Positions 7,543-15,986 of a DNA stretch of 64,000 bases are shown in pieces. This DNA is from Streptomyces sp. YPW6 (lineage in GTDB: Bacteria > Actinomycetota > Actinomycetes > Streptomycetales > Streptomycetaceae), in contig NZ_CP076457.1 of the NCBI RefSeq assembly GCF_018866325.1, positions 1,116,001 to 1,180,000 on the forward strand, given 5' to 3'. Numbering within the stretch: the first letter of the stretch is position 1; every line of letters starts with the position of its first letter. The notes under the pieces are model-generated. The model saw nothing but the letters and a program-made list of their open reading frames with translations, did not search any database and was not told the DNA's origin. A program made the translations under genes and the position numbers.

Positions 7543-8763
7543 TCAGTCCGCGACGCGCTCGAAGACCGCGGCGAGACCCTGGCCGCCGCCGATGCACATC
7601 GTCTCCAGCCCGTACCGCGCCTCGCGGCGGTGGAGTTCGCGCGTGAGCGTGGCGAGGATGCGGGCACCGGTGGCGCCGACCGGATGGCCGAGGGAGATGC
7701 CCGAGCCGTTGACGTTGATCCGCTGCTCGTGGTCCTTCTCGCCCAGGCCCAACTCCCCCGTACAGGCGAGCACCTGGGCGGCGAACGCCTCGTTGAGCTC
7801 GATCAGGTCGAGGTCCGCGAGCGTGAGTCCCGCCCGGTCCAGGGCGGTGCGGGTGGCGGCGACGGGGGCGATGCCCATGGTCGCGGCGGGCACCCCGGCA
7901 CGGGCGAACGAGACGAGGCGGACGAGCGGCGTGAGGCCGAGGCGTTCGGCGGTCCCGGCGCTGGTGACCAGACAGGCGGCGGCCGCATCGTTCTGGCCGC
8001 TGGCGTTGCCCGCGGTGACGGTGGCGTCCCGGTCCGACTTCGCCATCACGGGGCGGAGCGCGGCGAGTTGTTCGGCCGTCGTGTCGGGGCGTGGGTGCTC
8101 GTCGGCGGTGACCGTCGTCTCGCCCTTGCGGGTGCGTACGGTGACGGGGACGGTCTCCGCGTCGTAGCGGCCCTCGGCGACGGAACGGGCGGCCCGCTGC
8201 TGGGAGCGCAGCGCCAGGGCGTCCTGGTCGGCGCGGCTGATGCGGTACTGGCGGCGCAGGTTCTCCGCCGTCTCGATCATGCCGCCGGGAACCGGGTGGT
8301 TGACGCCTCCGGCGGTCACCCGGCCCCGGGCGAGGGCGTCGTGGAGGTGGAGGCCGGGCCCCTTGATGCCCCAGCGTCCGTCGTGGGTGTAGTAGGGGGC
8401 GGCGCTCATCACGTCGACGCCGCCCGCGATCACGACGTCGCTGAACCCGGCCCGGATCTGCATCGCCGCGTCCAGCACCGCCTGGAGACCGGAGCCGCAG
8501 CGGCGGTCGACCTGGGAGCCGGTGACCGAACTGGGCAGTCCGGCGTCCAGGGCGGCGACGCGGCCGATGGCGGGGGCCTCGCTGGTCGGGTAGGCGTGGC
8601 CGAGGATCACCTCGTCGACCCGTTCGGGATCGATACCGGTGCGGGTGACGATCTCCGCGATGACACGTGCGGCCAGCGCGGCCGGGGTCTGCTGGGCGAA
8701 GGCCCCGCCGAACCGGCCGATGGGGGTGCGCAGGGGTTCGCAGATGACGACGTCGAGCGGCAC
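7543..8763 (-). CDS. Acetyl-CoA C-acyltransferase (thiolase)
   Basis: A 406-residue thiolase read from GTG 8763 (AAAGG upstream), the normal length for the family. It cleaves a 3-oxoacyl-CoA with CoA to acetyl-CoA and a shortened acyl-CoA. The N-terminal reactive Cys lies in VDRRCGSGLQA, the second active region in ELNEAFAAQ, and the C-terminal region has GSGISLGHPVGATGAR and the final CIGGGQG Cys loop, so all three catalytic segments are intact. Neighbouring LysR and 3-hydroxyacyl-CoA dehydrogenase genes suggest the last steps of a beta-oxidation or aromatic-acid (beta-ketoadipate or phenylacetate) route. The exact substrate cannot be read from sequence. Confidence 0.92.
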   Translation of the reverse strand: MPLDVVICEPLRTPIGRFGGAFAQQTPAALAARVIAEIVTRTGIDPERVDEVILGHAYPTSEAPAIGRVAALDAGLPSSVTGSQVDRRCGSGLQAVLDAAMQIRAGFSDVVIAGGVDVMSAAPYYTHDGRWGIKGPGLHLHDALARGRVTAGGVNHPVPGGMIETAENLRRQYRISRADQDALALRSQQRAARSVAEGRYDAETVPVTVRTRKGETTVTADEHPRPDTTAEQLAALRPVMAKSDRDATVTAGNASGQNDAAAACLVTSAGTAERLGLTPLVRLVSFARAGVPAATMGIAPVAATRTALDRAGLTLADLDLIELNEAFAAQVLACTGELGLGEKDHEQRINVNGSGISLGHPVGATGARILATLTRELHRREARYGLETMCIGGGQGLAAVFERVAD

Positions 8764-8855
8764 GGAGGGCCTTTCCCTGGGATCGGGGGCGGGGAACAAA
8801 AGGCGCGTTGCGGTGGGCGGGTGGTGCGGTGGGACGACCTTCGCATCCGGCACTG

Positions 8856-8872
8856 AGTCGGTCCAATATCGA
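8856..8872 (-). promoter_or_regulatory. Candidate LysR-regulator site upstream of thiolase
   Basis: On the minus strand TCGATATTGGACCGACT, about 95 bp upstream of the thiolase start. It matches TCGGTATTGGACAGCCA in front of the LysR gene at 13 of 17 positions. A motif shared by two adjacent promoters suggests a common regulator, most simply the LysR protein encoded between them. Confidence 0.35.
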
Positions 8873-8901
8873 GTACGCACCGGATTGAGAGGCGCCACGT
8901 C

Positions 8902-9807
8902 TCAATCGGGCCTGCGCACGGGTGTCGGCAGCGCTTCCTCCGCGACGGCGAGCACCGCGCGCAGGGCCGCGGAGGGGTTGTCGGCGCGCCAGGCCAGGGC
9001 GGCGCGGAGGCGGATGGGCGGACCGGCGAGAGGGCGGTAGACCAGGCCGTTCTGCTGGATGTGCTGGACCGAGGTGACCGTGAGGGTGACGCCGACCCCG
9101 GCGGCGACCAGGGCGAGGATCGTGTAGGAGTCGGGGGCCTCCTGGACGGTGCGCGGGGTGAAGCCGGCGCCCTCGCAGGCCTCGGTCATGGCGTCGCGGA
9201 CGGTGGAGCCGGAGTTGGCGGGGAAGGAGACGAACGGTTCACCGGCGAGTACGGCCAGGGGAACGGCCCGACTCCGGGCGAGCGGGTGGTCGGAGGGCAG
9301 GGCGCAGACCAGTTCCTCCTCGTCGATCACCCGGTGCGCGATGCCGGGCCGGGTCACCGGGAGCCGGACGAAGCCGAGGTCGAGCGAGCCGTCGGCGACC
9401 CGGGACAGGGCGGTGTTGGCGTACGTCTGGCCGGTCATGACGAGTTCGAGCCCTGGGTGGGCCGCGCGCACGGCCCGGGTGAGCCGGGGCAGCGTCTCGT
9501 GGCTGGAGGCCCCGGCGAAGCCGATGGTGACCCGGCCGTACTCGCCGGTCCCCGCCGACCTGGCAGCCCGGACGGCGGTGTCCAGGTCGTCCAGGACGGT
9601 CCGTACCGGTTCGAGGAAGGACTCCCCCGCGCTGGTGAGACGGACCGAGCGCGTGTTGCGGTGGAAGAGCTGGACGCCGAGCTCCCTCTCCAGCTGGCGG
9701 ATCTGCTGGCTCAGCGGGGGCTGGGCCATCTGGAGCCGCTTGGCGGCCCGGCCGAAGTGCAGCTCCTCGGCGACGGCGAGGAAGGCGTTGAGGTGGCGCA
9801 GTTCCAT
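8902..9807 (-). CDS. LysR-family transcriptional regulator
   Basis: A 301-residue LysR protein from ATG 9807, with AGGAG eight bases upstream. Residues 1-60 are the winged helix-turn-helix (ELRHLNAFLAVAEELHFGRAA..LQMAQPPLSQQIRQLE), close to the BenM/CatM type that acts on aromatic or organic acid catabolism. The rest is a periplasmic-binding-like effector domain. The gene is codirectional with the thiolase, 138 bp upstream of it, and divergent from the 3-hydroxyacyl-CoA dehydrogenase, so it may control both flanks and itself. The effector is unknown; an aromatic or CoA-linked metabolite is a guess from context. Confidence 0.93.
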   Translation of the reverse strand: MELRHLNAFLAVAEELHFGRAAKRLQMAQPPLSQQIRQLERELGVQLFHRNTRSVRLTSAGESFLEPVRTVLDDLDTAVRAARSAGTGEYGRVTIGFAGASSHETLPRLTRAVRAAHPGLELVMTGQTYANTALSRVADGSLDLGFVRLPVTRPGIAHRVIDEEELVCALPSDHPLARSRAVPLAVLAGEPFVSFPANSGSTVRDAMTEACEGAGFTPRTVQEAPDSYTILALVAAGVGVTLTVTSVQHIQQNGLVYRPLAGPPIRLRAALAWRADNPSAALRAVLAVAEEALPTPVRRPD

Positions 9808-9841
9808 AGTGATACTCCTGGCGTCTTGATCCGACCCTAAT

Positions 9842-9858
9842 TCGGTATTGGACAGCCA
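9842..9858 (+). promoter_or_regulatory. Candidate LysR-regulator site in the divergent promoter region
   Basis: TCGGTATTGGACAGCCA on the plus strand, 35-51 bp upstream of the LysR start and within the LysR/dehydrogenase divergent region. It pairs with the similar 17-mer in front of thiolase and sits where autoregulatory LysR sites are usually found. Confidence 0.35.
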
Positions 9859-9910
9859 TCAATGGGCCCTGACACCGTGAGGTCGGCGCATACGGAGGGT
9901 GAGGAGCACG

Positions 9911-10128
9911 GTGGAACGGTCGGCCGGGGCGGGCGGTGGGGCCGGCGAGGTCCTGTCGGCGCTGGAGGCCGTCGTCGCCGCGTGCGTCCACGGCGGAGAG
10001 CGGCGGGGAGCCGGAGACCGCCGACCGGTTCGCGACGACGGACCGGCCCGCCCCCGCGGAGCTGCGGCTCCTGCGCGACGATGTCGAACCGAACCGTGTC
10101 CGCCTCCGTTGGAAGGGCCGTAACCGCC
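9911..10128 (+). pseudogene. Possible frameshifted gene remnant before the dehydrogenase
   Basis: The 321-bp spacer 9808-10128 holds no intact gene. From a GTG at 9911 (GAGGAG just upstream) the first 30 or so codons have strong G/C third positions (VLSALEAVVAACVHG). Coding character then continues in another frame (GGEPETADRFATTDRPAPAELRLL..) until about 10095, overlapping the real start at 10129. This is what a single-base indel in a small gene would leave. No family is recognised, and chance high-GC reading is a serious alternative. Confidence 0.22.
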
Positions 10129-11679
10129 ATGCGTATCAGGATCGTCGGAGCCGGGGCCATGGGCCGGGGCATCGCCCAGTGGGCGGCGAGCGCGGGTCAC
10201 ACCGTGGAGCTGGGTGACGTGCGGCCCGAGGCGGTGAAGGAGGCCCTGGAGTTCGTCGCGTCGATGCTGGACCGGGCGGTCGCGAAGGGCCGGACGACGG
10301 CCGCCGACCGGGACGCGGCGGTGGCCCGGCTGGTGCCGCTCGCCGAGCCGTGGGCGGCGGGCCCGGACGTGGAGCTGGTGATCGAGGCCGTACGGGAGGA
10401 CCTGGGGACGAAGGCCGAGGTGTTCGGGAAGCTGGAGCGGGTGCTGCCCGCCTCCGCCGTCTTCGCGACGAACACCTCGTCCCTGTCGGTGACCCGCATC
10501 GCGGCGACCCTCCAGGATCCGTCGCGCCTGGCCGGCCTGCACTTCTTCAACCCGGTGCCGCTGATGCGGATCGTGGAGGTGGTGCCGGGCGCGGCCACCC
10601 GTCCGGAGATCCCGGCGCTGCTCACCGGGCTGGTCGAGGGGTGCGGGCACCGGGCGGTGACCGTCGCCGACACCCCCGGATTCCTGGTCAACCACGCCGG
10701 GCGCGGGCTGGTGACCGAGGCGCTGGCGCTGCTGGAGGAGTCGGTGGCGGACCCGGCGGCGGTCGACCGGATCGCCCGGGACGTGCTGGGGCTGCGGATG
10801 GGCCCCTTCGAGCTGATGGACCTGACCGGTCTCGACGTGACGGCCGCGGTGATCGACTCGATCTGGCAGGGCTTCCGGTACGAGGACCGGCTGCGCCCGT
10901 CCTTCCTGACGCCGAACCGGGTGGTGGCCGGGCTGCACGGCCGCAAGACGGGCCGGGGCTGGTACGCGTACGGCGACGGGGCGTCCGGCCCCGCACCGGA
11001 GAGCCCGGTCACCGGGGAGGCGGACCGCCCGGTGTTCCTGGCCTCGGCCGGGCGGCCGGAGACGGCGGCGTACGAGGAGGAGCTGGCGGCGTCCCTGGAG
11101 GCGGCGGGGGTCCGCGTCGAGCGGGGCGACGGGCCGTCGGCGCAGGCCGTGGTGCTGGTGCCCGTCTGGGGAACGCCGGTGTCGGCGGCGGTCGCGGAGG
11201 GCGGGCTGCCCCGGGAGCGTACGTTCGGCGTCGAGGTGCTGCCCGCGGCGGGGCGGCGGCGGGTCCTCGCGGTGACGGCGGCCGGTGACCCGGCGGCAGC
11301 GCGGGACGCGCGGGCGGTGCTGGCGCGGGCCGCCGGGGGCGAGGAGCCGTACGCGGTGTCGGTGGTGCGGGACACGGCGGGCTCGGTCGCGCAGCGGCTG
11401 CTCTCCTCGGTCGTGGCCGTCGGCTGCTCGATCGCGGAACGCTCGCTGGCCGCGCCCGCCGACATCGATCTCGCGGTGACCACGGGCCTCGGCTATCCGG
11501 CCGGACCGCTGGCGTGGGGCGAGCGGATCGGGGCCGTGCGGGTGCTGGCGCTCCAGCGGGCGCTGCACGCGTCGACGGGCGACCCGCGGCACCGGCCGAC
11601 GCGCTGGGTCACGGAGCGGGCCGCCCTGGGTCTCGCGCTGACCGATCCGGGGACGTCGCCGGCGGACTGCCTGGGCTGA
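10129..11679 (+). CDS. 3-hydroxyacyl-CoA dehydrogenase, two-C-domain PaaH type
   Basis: A 516-residue NAD-dependent enzyme from ATG 10129 (GGAAGGG upstream), oxidising 3-hydroxyacyl-CoA to 3-oxoacyl-CoA. Rossmann start RIVGAGAMGRGIAQ at residues 4-17; catalytic His region LHFFNPVPLMRIVEVV; the first C-terminal domain follows DTPGFLVN at about 180. A second, similar C-terminal helical domain fills residues about 400-505 (SVAQRLLSSVVA... GLGYPAGPLAWGERIG), as in PaaH/PaaC proteins of about 500 residues. Together with the neighbouring thiolase it would perform two consecutive steps of acyl-CoA breakdown. Confidence 0.9.
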   Translation: MRIRIVGAGAMGRGIAQWAASAGHTVELGDVRPEAVKEALEFVASMLDRAVAKGRTTAADRDAAVARLVPLAEPWAAGPDVELVIEAVREDLGTKAEVFGKLERVLPASAVFATNTSSLSVTRIAATLQDPSRLAGLHFFNPVPLMRIVEVVPGAATRPEIPALLTGLVEGCGHRAVTVADTPGFLVNHAGRGLVTEALALLEESVADPAAVDRIARDVLGLRMGPFELMDLTGLDVTAAVIDSIWQGFRYEDRLRPSFLTPNRVVAGLHGRKTGRGWYAYGDGASGPAPESPVTGEADRPVFLASAGRPETAAYEEELAASLEAAGVRVERGDGPSAQAVVLVPVWGTPVSAAVAEGGLPRERTFGVEVLPAAGRRRVLAVTAAGDPAAARDARAVLARAAGGEEPYAVSVVRDTAGSVAQRLLSSVVAVGCSIAERSLAAPADIDLAVTTGLGYPAGPLAWGERIGAVRVLALQRALHASTGDPRHRPTRWVTERAALGLALTDPGTSPADCLG

Positions 11680-11743
11680 GCCCGCCGGTCGGGGTGACCG
11701 ATTCGTACAAGACGGCCGCGTGCCGCGGGCCTACGGTCGGGGC

Positions 11744-12151
11744 ATGACTCCACGACTCGACGCCACCAGCATCATCACCTCCGACCTCGCGGCTTCCCTC
11801 GCCTTCTACCGGCGGCTCGGCCTCGACATTCCCGAAGGAGCGGAGTCCGCGCCCCACGTCGAAGTGACGCTGCCGGGCGGACAGCGGCTGCTGTGGGACA
11901 CGGAGGAGGTCATCGCCTCGTTCGACCCGGACTGGCAGCGGCCCGCGGGCGGCGGTGAGCGGGTCGCCCTGGCGTTCGCCTGCGACAGCCCGCAGGAGGT
12001 GGACGCGGTGTACGCGGAGCTGGTCGGCGCCGGGTACACCGGGCACCTGGAGCCGTGGGACGCGGTGTGGGGGCAGCGCTACGCGGTGGTGCTGGACCCG
12101 GACGGGTGCGGGGTGTCGCTGTTCGCCGACGCGTCGCCTGCCGCGAAGTAG
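11744..12151 (+). CDS. VOC-family (glyoxalase/bleomycin-resistance fold) protein
   Basis: A 135-residue VOC-fold protein from ATG 11744. The pattern of a small metal-binding or ligand-binding dimer is visible: TSIITSDLAASLAFYRRLGL at the start, a middle VALAFACDSPQEVDAVYAEL strand-helix, and VVLDPDGCGVSLFA at the end. Substrate unknown; relatives range from antibiotic binders to isomerases and dioxygenases. There is no clear Shine-Dalgarno sequence before the start. Its 3' end overlaps the convergent AraC gene by 73 bp. Confidence 0.85.
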   Translation: MTPRLDATSIITSDLAASLAFYRRLGLDIPEGAESAPHVEVTLPGGQRLLWDTEEVIASFDPDWQRPAGGGERVALAFACDSPQEVDAVYAELVGAGYTGHLEPWDAVWGQRYAVVLDPDGCGVSLFADASPAAK

Positions 12152-12849
12152 GCCCCGAGGGTCGTGCCGGCCAGGTCGCGCATCTCCCGGGCCAGGTGCG
12201 GCTGGTCGGTGCAGCCTGCCGCGCAGGCCGCTTCGGCGTACGGAAGGCCGGTGCGGATGAGGGCCAGAGCCCGCTGGAGGCGGAGGATCCGGGCCAGGGT
12301 CTTCGGGCCGTAGCCGAAGGCGGCCAGGGAGCGGCGGTGCAGCTGGCGGGCGCCGAGGCCGGCCTCGGCTGCCGTGGACGCGACGCTCCTGCCGCGTCGC
12401 AGCCCCTCGGCGACGGCCGCCGCGAGCGGGTCGGGCGGGCCGGTGTCGGCGGACCGGGCGAGCGCGAAGTCCTCCAGGGCGGCGGCGGGGTCGGCGGACC
12501 GGGCGATCCGTGCGGTGAGCGCCGCGACAGCGGTACGGGGCCAGAGCTCGGCCAGGTCGACCCGGTGGTCGCGCAGTTCGTGCGCCGGTACGCCGAGGAG
12601 GACGGGGGCGGTGCCGGGTGCGAACCGGATCGCGGAGCAGGAGCCCCGGTGGCGCGGGTCGACCTCGAAGGCGTGGGTGTCGGGCCCGGCGACGATCAGG
12701 CGGCCCGCGCTCCAGAGCAGGTCCATGCAGCCGTCGGGAAGCACGGACCGGGCGGGCTGCCCGGGGGCCGATGGGGCGTCCAGCGTCCAGACGACGGCAC
12801 CGTCCAGCCGGGAGGGCCGCTCCTGGTAGCGCTGGTGTCCCCGGGGCAT
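12079..12849 (-). CDS. AraC-family transcriptional regulator
   Basis: A 256-residue regulator. The N-terminal half (VLPDGCMDLLWSAGRLIVAGPD) resembles the ligand-binding part common in streptomycete AraC proteins; the C-terminal about 100 residues contain two helix-turn-helix units (VASTAAEAGLGARQLHRRSLAAFGYGPKTLARILRLQRAL and YAEAACAAGCTDQPHLAREMRDLAG, the usual positions). Its last 24 codons overlap the 3' end of the VOC gene on the other strand. The arrangement suggests that the VOC gene and the regulator may influence each other by convergent transcription. Target genes are not evident. Confidence 0.9.
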   Translation of the reverse strand: MPRGHQRYQERPSRLDGAVVWTLDAPSAPGQPARSVLPDGCMDLLWSAGRLIVAGPDTHAFEVDPRHRGSCSAIRFAPGTAPVLLGVPAHELRDHRVDLAELWPRTAVAALTARIARSADPAAALEDFALARSADTGPPDPLAAAVAEGLRRGRSVASTAAEAGLGARQLHRRSLAAFGYGPKTLARILRLQRALALIRTGLPYAEAACAAGCTDQPHLAREMRDLAGTTLGAYFAAGDASANSDTPHPSGSSTTA

Positions 12850-12867
12850 GTCCTCACGCTAACGCGG

Positions 12868-14085
12868 TCAGCGGGCGGGCGGCTCCCCGACCTCGGTGTC
12901 CGCTGTCGATTCCCGCGCGTGACGGGTCCTGCTGCTCTCCTTCGCGTCCTTGGGCTCCTTCTCCCAGGTCGCGTGCAGCCGGGATTTCACGTCGTCGGGC
13001 GGCAGGAAGCGGGACCAGCGCTCGGGGAACTCGGAGGGCATGTACGCGGGGCCGTCGTCCTCGTCATCGTCGTCGTCCGTGCCGTCGTAGGCGGCCGAGC
13101 GGGTGCGGGCGACGAACTCGGCGGCCTGCGCGGCCCTGGCGCGTTCGGTCGCCTCGCGGGCGGCGGCCGTGGCGAGCGAGGGCCAGACCCGGTCGATGGC
13201 CGCGTTGACCGCGGCGCCGACCAGGACCGCGAAGGCGGAGATGCCGATCCACAGCAGGACGGCGATCGGCGCCGCCAGGGAGCCGTAGATGGTCGGGCCC
13301 TCGACCGTGCTGGTCAGGTAGATCCGGAGCAGGAAGCTGCCGAGGACCCACATGCCGAGCGCCACCAGCGCCCCGGGCACGTCCTCGATCCAGGGCGACC
13401 GCACCGGCACGGACACGTGATAGAGCGTCGTGAGGAACGCGATGGTCAGCAGTATCACCAGCGGCCAGTACAGGACGGCTATCACCTCGGTGCCCCAGGG
13501 CACGAACTCGACCACCCGGTCCGGTCCGACGACCAGCAGCGGCAGGACCACCGCGCCGAGCAGCAGGGCGACGACGTACAGCAGGAAGGCGAGCAGCCGG
13601 GTCCTGACGATGCCGCGGTGGCCGTCGAGGCCGTACATGACGGTGATGGTGTCGATGAAGACGTTCACCGCGCGGGAGCCCGACCACAGGGCGATGGCGA
13701 AGCCGAGGGAGATGACGTCGGGGCGGGCCCCGGTCGTGACGTCGGCGAGCAGCGGCTTGGCGAAGTCGTTGACCCCGCGCTCGGAGAGCACCGTCTGGGA
13801 GGCGGAGAGGATGTTGCGCTCGATGGAGGCGACCGTGGTGGTGGCCGTCCACTCGTCGACGTAGCCGAGCAGTCCGATCATGCCGAGCAGCAGCGGAGGC
13901 AGCGAGAGCAGGGTGAAGAACGCCGCCTCGGCCGCGAGCCCCAGAATGCGGTACTCGATGCACGAGTTGACGGTGTCCTTGAGCAAGTGCCACGCCATGC
14001 GCCGTTTGGAGACGTTGCGGTAGAGCACTCGCGCCCGGTGGAGTCGGCCCGGTGGCCGCTCGGGTGTTTCCTTTGCTGCCTGCAC
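12868..14085 (-). CDS. YihY/BrkB-family integral membrane protein
   Basis: A 405-residue membrane protein with about six transmembrane segments, starting around AAFFTLLSLPPLLLGMIGLLGY and ending around AAPIAVLLWIGISAFAVLVGAAVNAAID, the typical YihY/BrkB core. A cytoplasmic C-terminal tail has an acidic run (DGTDDDDDEDDG) and a charged end. The family was once called RNase BN in error; its function is not established. The GTG at 14085 has AGGAG touching it, which is too close, so translation may begin at a later GTG or ATG among residues 19-30. Confidence 0.88.
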   Translation of the reverse strand: MQAAKETPERPPGRLHRARVLYRNVSKRRMAWHLLKDTVNSCIEYRILGLAAEAAFFTLLSLPPLLLGMIGLLGYVDEWTATTTVASIERNILSASQTVLSERGVNDFAKPLLADVTTGARPDVISLGFAIALWSGSRAVNVFIDTITVMYGLDGHRGIVRTRLLAFLLYVVALLLGAVVLPLLVVGPDRVVEFVPWGTEVIAVLYWPLVILLTIAFLTTLYHVSVPVRSPWIEDVPGALVALGMWVLGSFLLRIYLTSTVEGPTIYGSLAAPIAVLLWIGISAFAVLVGAAVNAAIDRVWPSLATAAAREATERARAAQAAEFVARTRSAAYDGTDDDDDEDDGPAYMPSEFPERWSRFLPPDDVKSRLHATWEKEPKDAKESSRTRHARESTADTEVGEPPAR

Positions 14086-14102
14086 CTCCTTACCGTATCG
14101 GC

Positions 14103-15740
14103 ATGGCAGCCACCACCCACACCGTGACCAATCAGGTTCCGCCGCTGGTCGGCCATGACGTCTTCGCCACCGACCGGGTCCTGTCGGAGGCCGTGGAGCG
14201 GCACATCGAGCCCGGGATCCTGCCCGTGGCGCTGGAGGAGCTCGGCGAGCTGGGCCGGGCGGCGGGCTCGGCCCAGGCCCAGAAGTGGGGCGTGCAGGCG
14301 AACGCGCACCCGCCCGTCCTGCGGACGCACGACCGCTACGGGCATCGCGTCGACGAGGTGGAGTTCCATCCGTCCTGGCACCGCTTGCTGGGCCACGCCG
14401 TGTCCGCCGGGCTGACCGACGCCTGGGGGCGGCCGGCCGGCCATGTCCGGCGCGCGGCGGGGTTCCTGGTCTGGACGCAGGCCGAGGCGGGGCACGGCTG
14501 CCCGCTGTCGATGACGCATGCCGCGGTGCCCGCGCTGCGCACCGATCCGGAGCTGGCCGCCGTGTGGGAGCCCCTGCTGACCTCGCACACGTACGTCCAG
14601 GGGTTGCGGAACCCGCGCGAGAAGGCCGGGGTGCTCTTCGGGATGGGCATGACGGAGAAGCAGGGCGGCACCGACGTACGGTCCAACACGACGCGGGCCG
14701 AGCCGCTGTCCGGCGAGGGCGGGTATCTGCTCACCGGGCACAAGTGGTTCTGTTCGGCGCCGATGTCGGACGGCTTCCTGGTGCTGGCGCAGGCGCCGGG
14801 CGGACTGAGCTGCTTCCTGGTGCCGCGGGTGCTCCCGGACGGCTCGCGCAACGTGTTCCTGATTCAGCGGCTCAAGGACAAGCTGGGCAACCGGTCCAAC
14901 GCGTCCGCCGAGGTCGAGTTCGACGGGACCTGGGCCCGCCTCGTCGGCGAGGAGGGGCGCGGGGTGCGGACCATCATCGAGATGGTGGCGGCCACCCGGC
15001 TCGACTGCGTGGTGGGCTCGGCGGGGCTGATGCGGCAGGCGGTGGCGCAGGCGGTCCACCACAGCGCGTACCGCGACGCGTTCGGCGGGCCGCTGATCGA
15101 CAAGCCGCTGATGCGCAATGTCCTGGCCGACCTGGCCCTGGAGTCGGAGGCGGCGACGGTGCTGGGCATGCGGCTGGCGGCGGCGTACGACGCGGACACC
15201 GATCAGGAGCGGGCCTTTCTGCGGCTCGCGCTGCCCGCCGCGAAGTTCTGGGTCACCAAGCGTTGCACCGCCGTGGTGGGCGAGGCGCTGGAGTGCCTGG
15301 GCGGCAACGGGTACGTCGAGGAGTCGGGGATGCCCCGGCTGCTGCGCGAGGCGCCGCTCAACTCCATCTGGGAGGGCTCGGGGAACGTCCAGGCGCTGGA
15401 CGTGCTGCGGGCGCTCTCGCGGGAGCCGCGGGCGCTGGACGCGTTCCTGCGGGAGGTCGGGAAGGCACGCGGGGCGGATCACCGGCTGGACGCGGCGATC
15501 AAGGGCCTGCTGACGGAGCTGGCCGATCTGGCGGGTATCGAGGCGCGGGCGAGGCGGCTGGTGGAGCGGTTCGCGCTGGTGCTCCAGGGTTCGCTGCTGG
15601 TGCGGTGGGCTCCGCCGGAAGTGGCTGACGCGTTCTGCGCGTCGCGGCTCGGCGGGGACGGGGGCGCGGTGTTCGGGACGCTGCCGCACAGCCTGGATCT
15701 GGCCTCGGTGGTGGCACGGGCCCGGCCGTCCGCGGGGTAG
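14103..15740 (+). CDS. AidB-like acyl-CoA dehydrogenase
   Basis: A 545-residue flavoprotein of the acyl-CoA dehydrogenase superfamily with the longer AidB layout: an extra N-terminal domain (residues 1-170), FAD-binding strands (MTEKQGGTDVRSNTT, TGHKWFCSAPMSDGFLVLAQ) and a C-terminal helical domain with ECLGGNGYVEESGMPRLLRE and NSIWEGSGNV. E. coli AidB binds DNA and is linked to alkylation damage response; many actinobacterial relatives are simply annotated as acyl-CoA dehydrogenases, so the true role is open. The ATG at 14103 lacks an upstream Shine-Dalgarno sequence and the spacer to the divergent gene is only 17 bp, so the mRNA may be leaderless. Confidence 0.88.
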   Translation: MAATTHTVTNQVPPLVGHDVFATDRVLSEAVERHIEPGILPVALEELGELGRAAGSAQAQKWGVQANAHPPVLRTHDRYGHRVDEVEFHPSWHRLLGHAVSAGLTDAWGRPAGHVRRAAGFLVWTQAEAGHGCPLSMTHAAVPALRTDPELAAVWEPLLTSHTYVQGLRNPREKAGVLFGMGMTEKQGGTDVRSNTTRAEPLSGEGGYLLTGHKWFCSAPMSDGFLVLAQAPGGLSCFLVPRVLPDGSRNVFLIQRLKDKLGNRSNASAEVEFDGTWARLVGEEGRGVRTIIEMVAATRLDCVVGSAGLMRQAVAQAVHHSAYRDAFGGPLIDKPLMRNVLADLALESEAATVLGMRLAAAYDADTDQERAFLRLALPAAKFWVTKRCTAVVGEALECLGGNGYVEESGMPRLLREAPLNSIWEGSGNVQALDVLRALSREPRALDAFLREVGKARGADHRLDAAIKGLLTELADLAGIEARARRLVERFALVLQGSLLVRWAPPEVADAFCASRLGGDGGAVFGTLPHSLDLASVVARARPSAG

Positions 15741-15880
15741 CCCACCGGGCGGGGAGCGACGGGGGGTGATGCTGCGCCGACACGGCACCACCCTCCGTGC
15801 TCATGCGACACCGGGCGACCGGGAAACCCGGCGCACGGTGTTTCTGCCACTCTGGTACGCACCCGCAGGGCATCGCCAGA

Positions 15881-15899
15881 GTTGCAAAGGGTTGCAACC
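15881..15899. promoter_or_regulatory. TTGCAA repeat and GGTTGCAACC palindrome before the GAF activator
   Basis: GTTGCAA occurs at 15881 and 15891. The second copy is inside a perfect 10-bp palindrome GGTTGCAACC (15890-15899), about 90 bp upstream of the GAF regulator start. This looks like an autoregulatory operator. The rest of the 246-bp spacer shows no gene. Confidence 0.45.
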
Positions 15900-15986
15900 G
15901 TTGTGTGGACTGCTCGGTGGCCCGGCGGGGTGCCCGGCAGGATGGGCCGGGCCGGGACCGGGAAGCGTTCGGGGGGCACGGGGACC

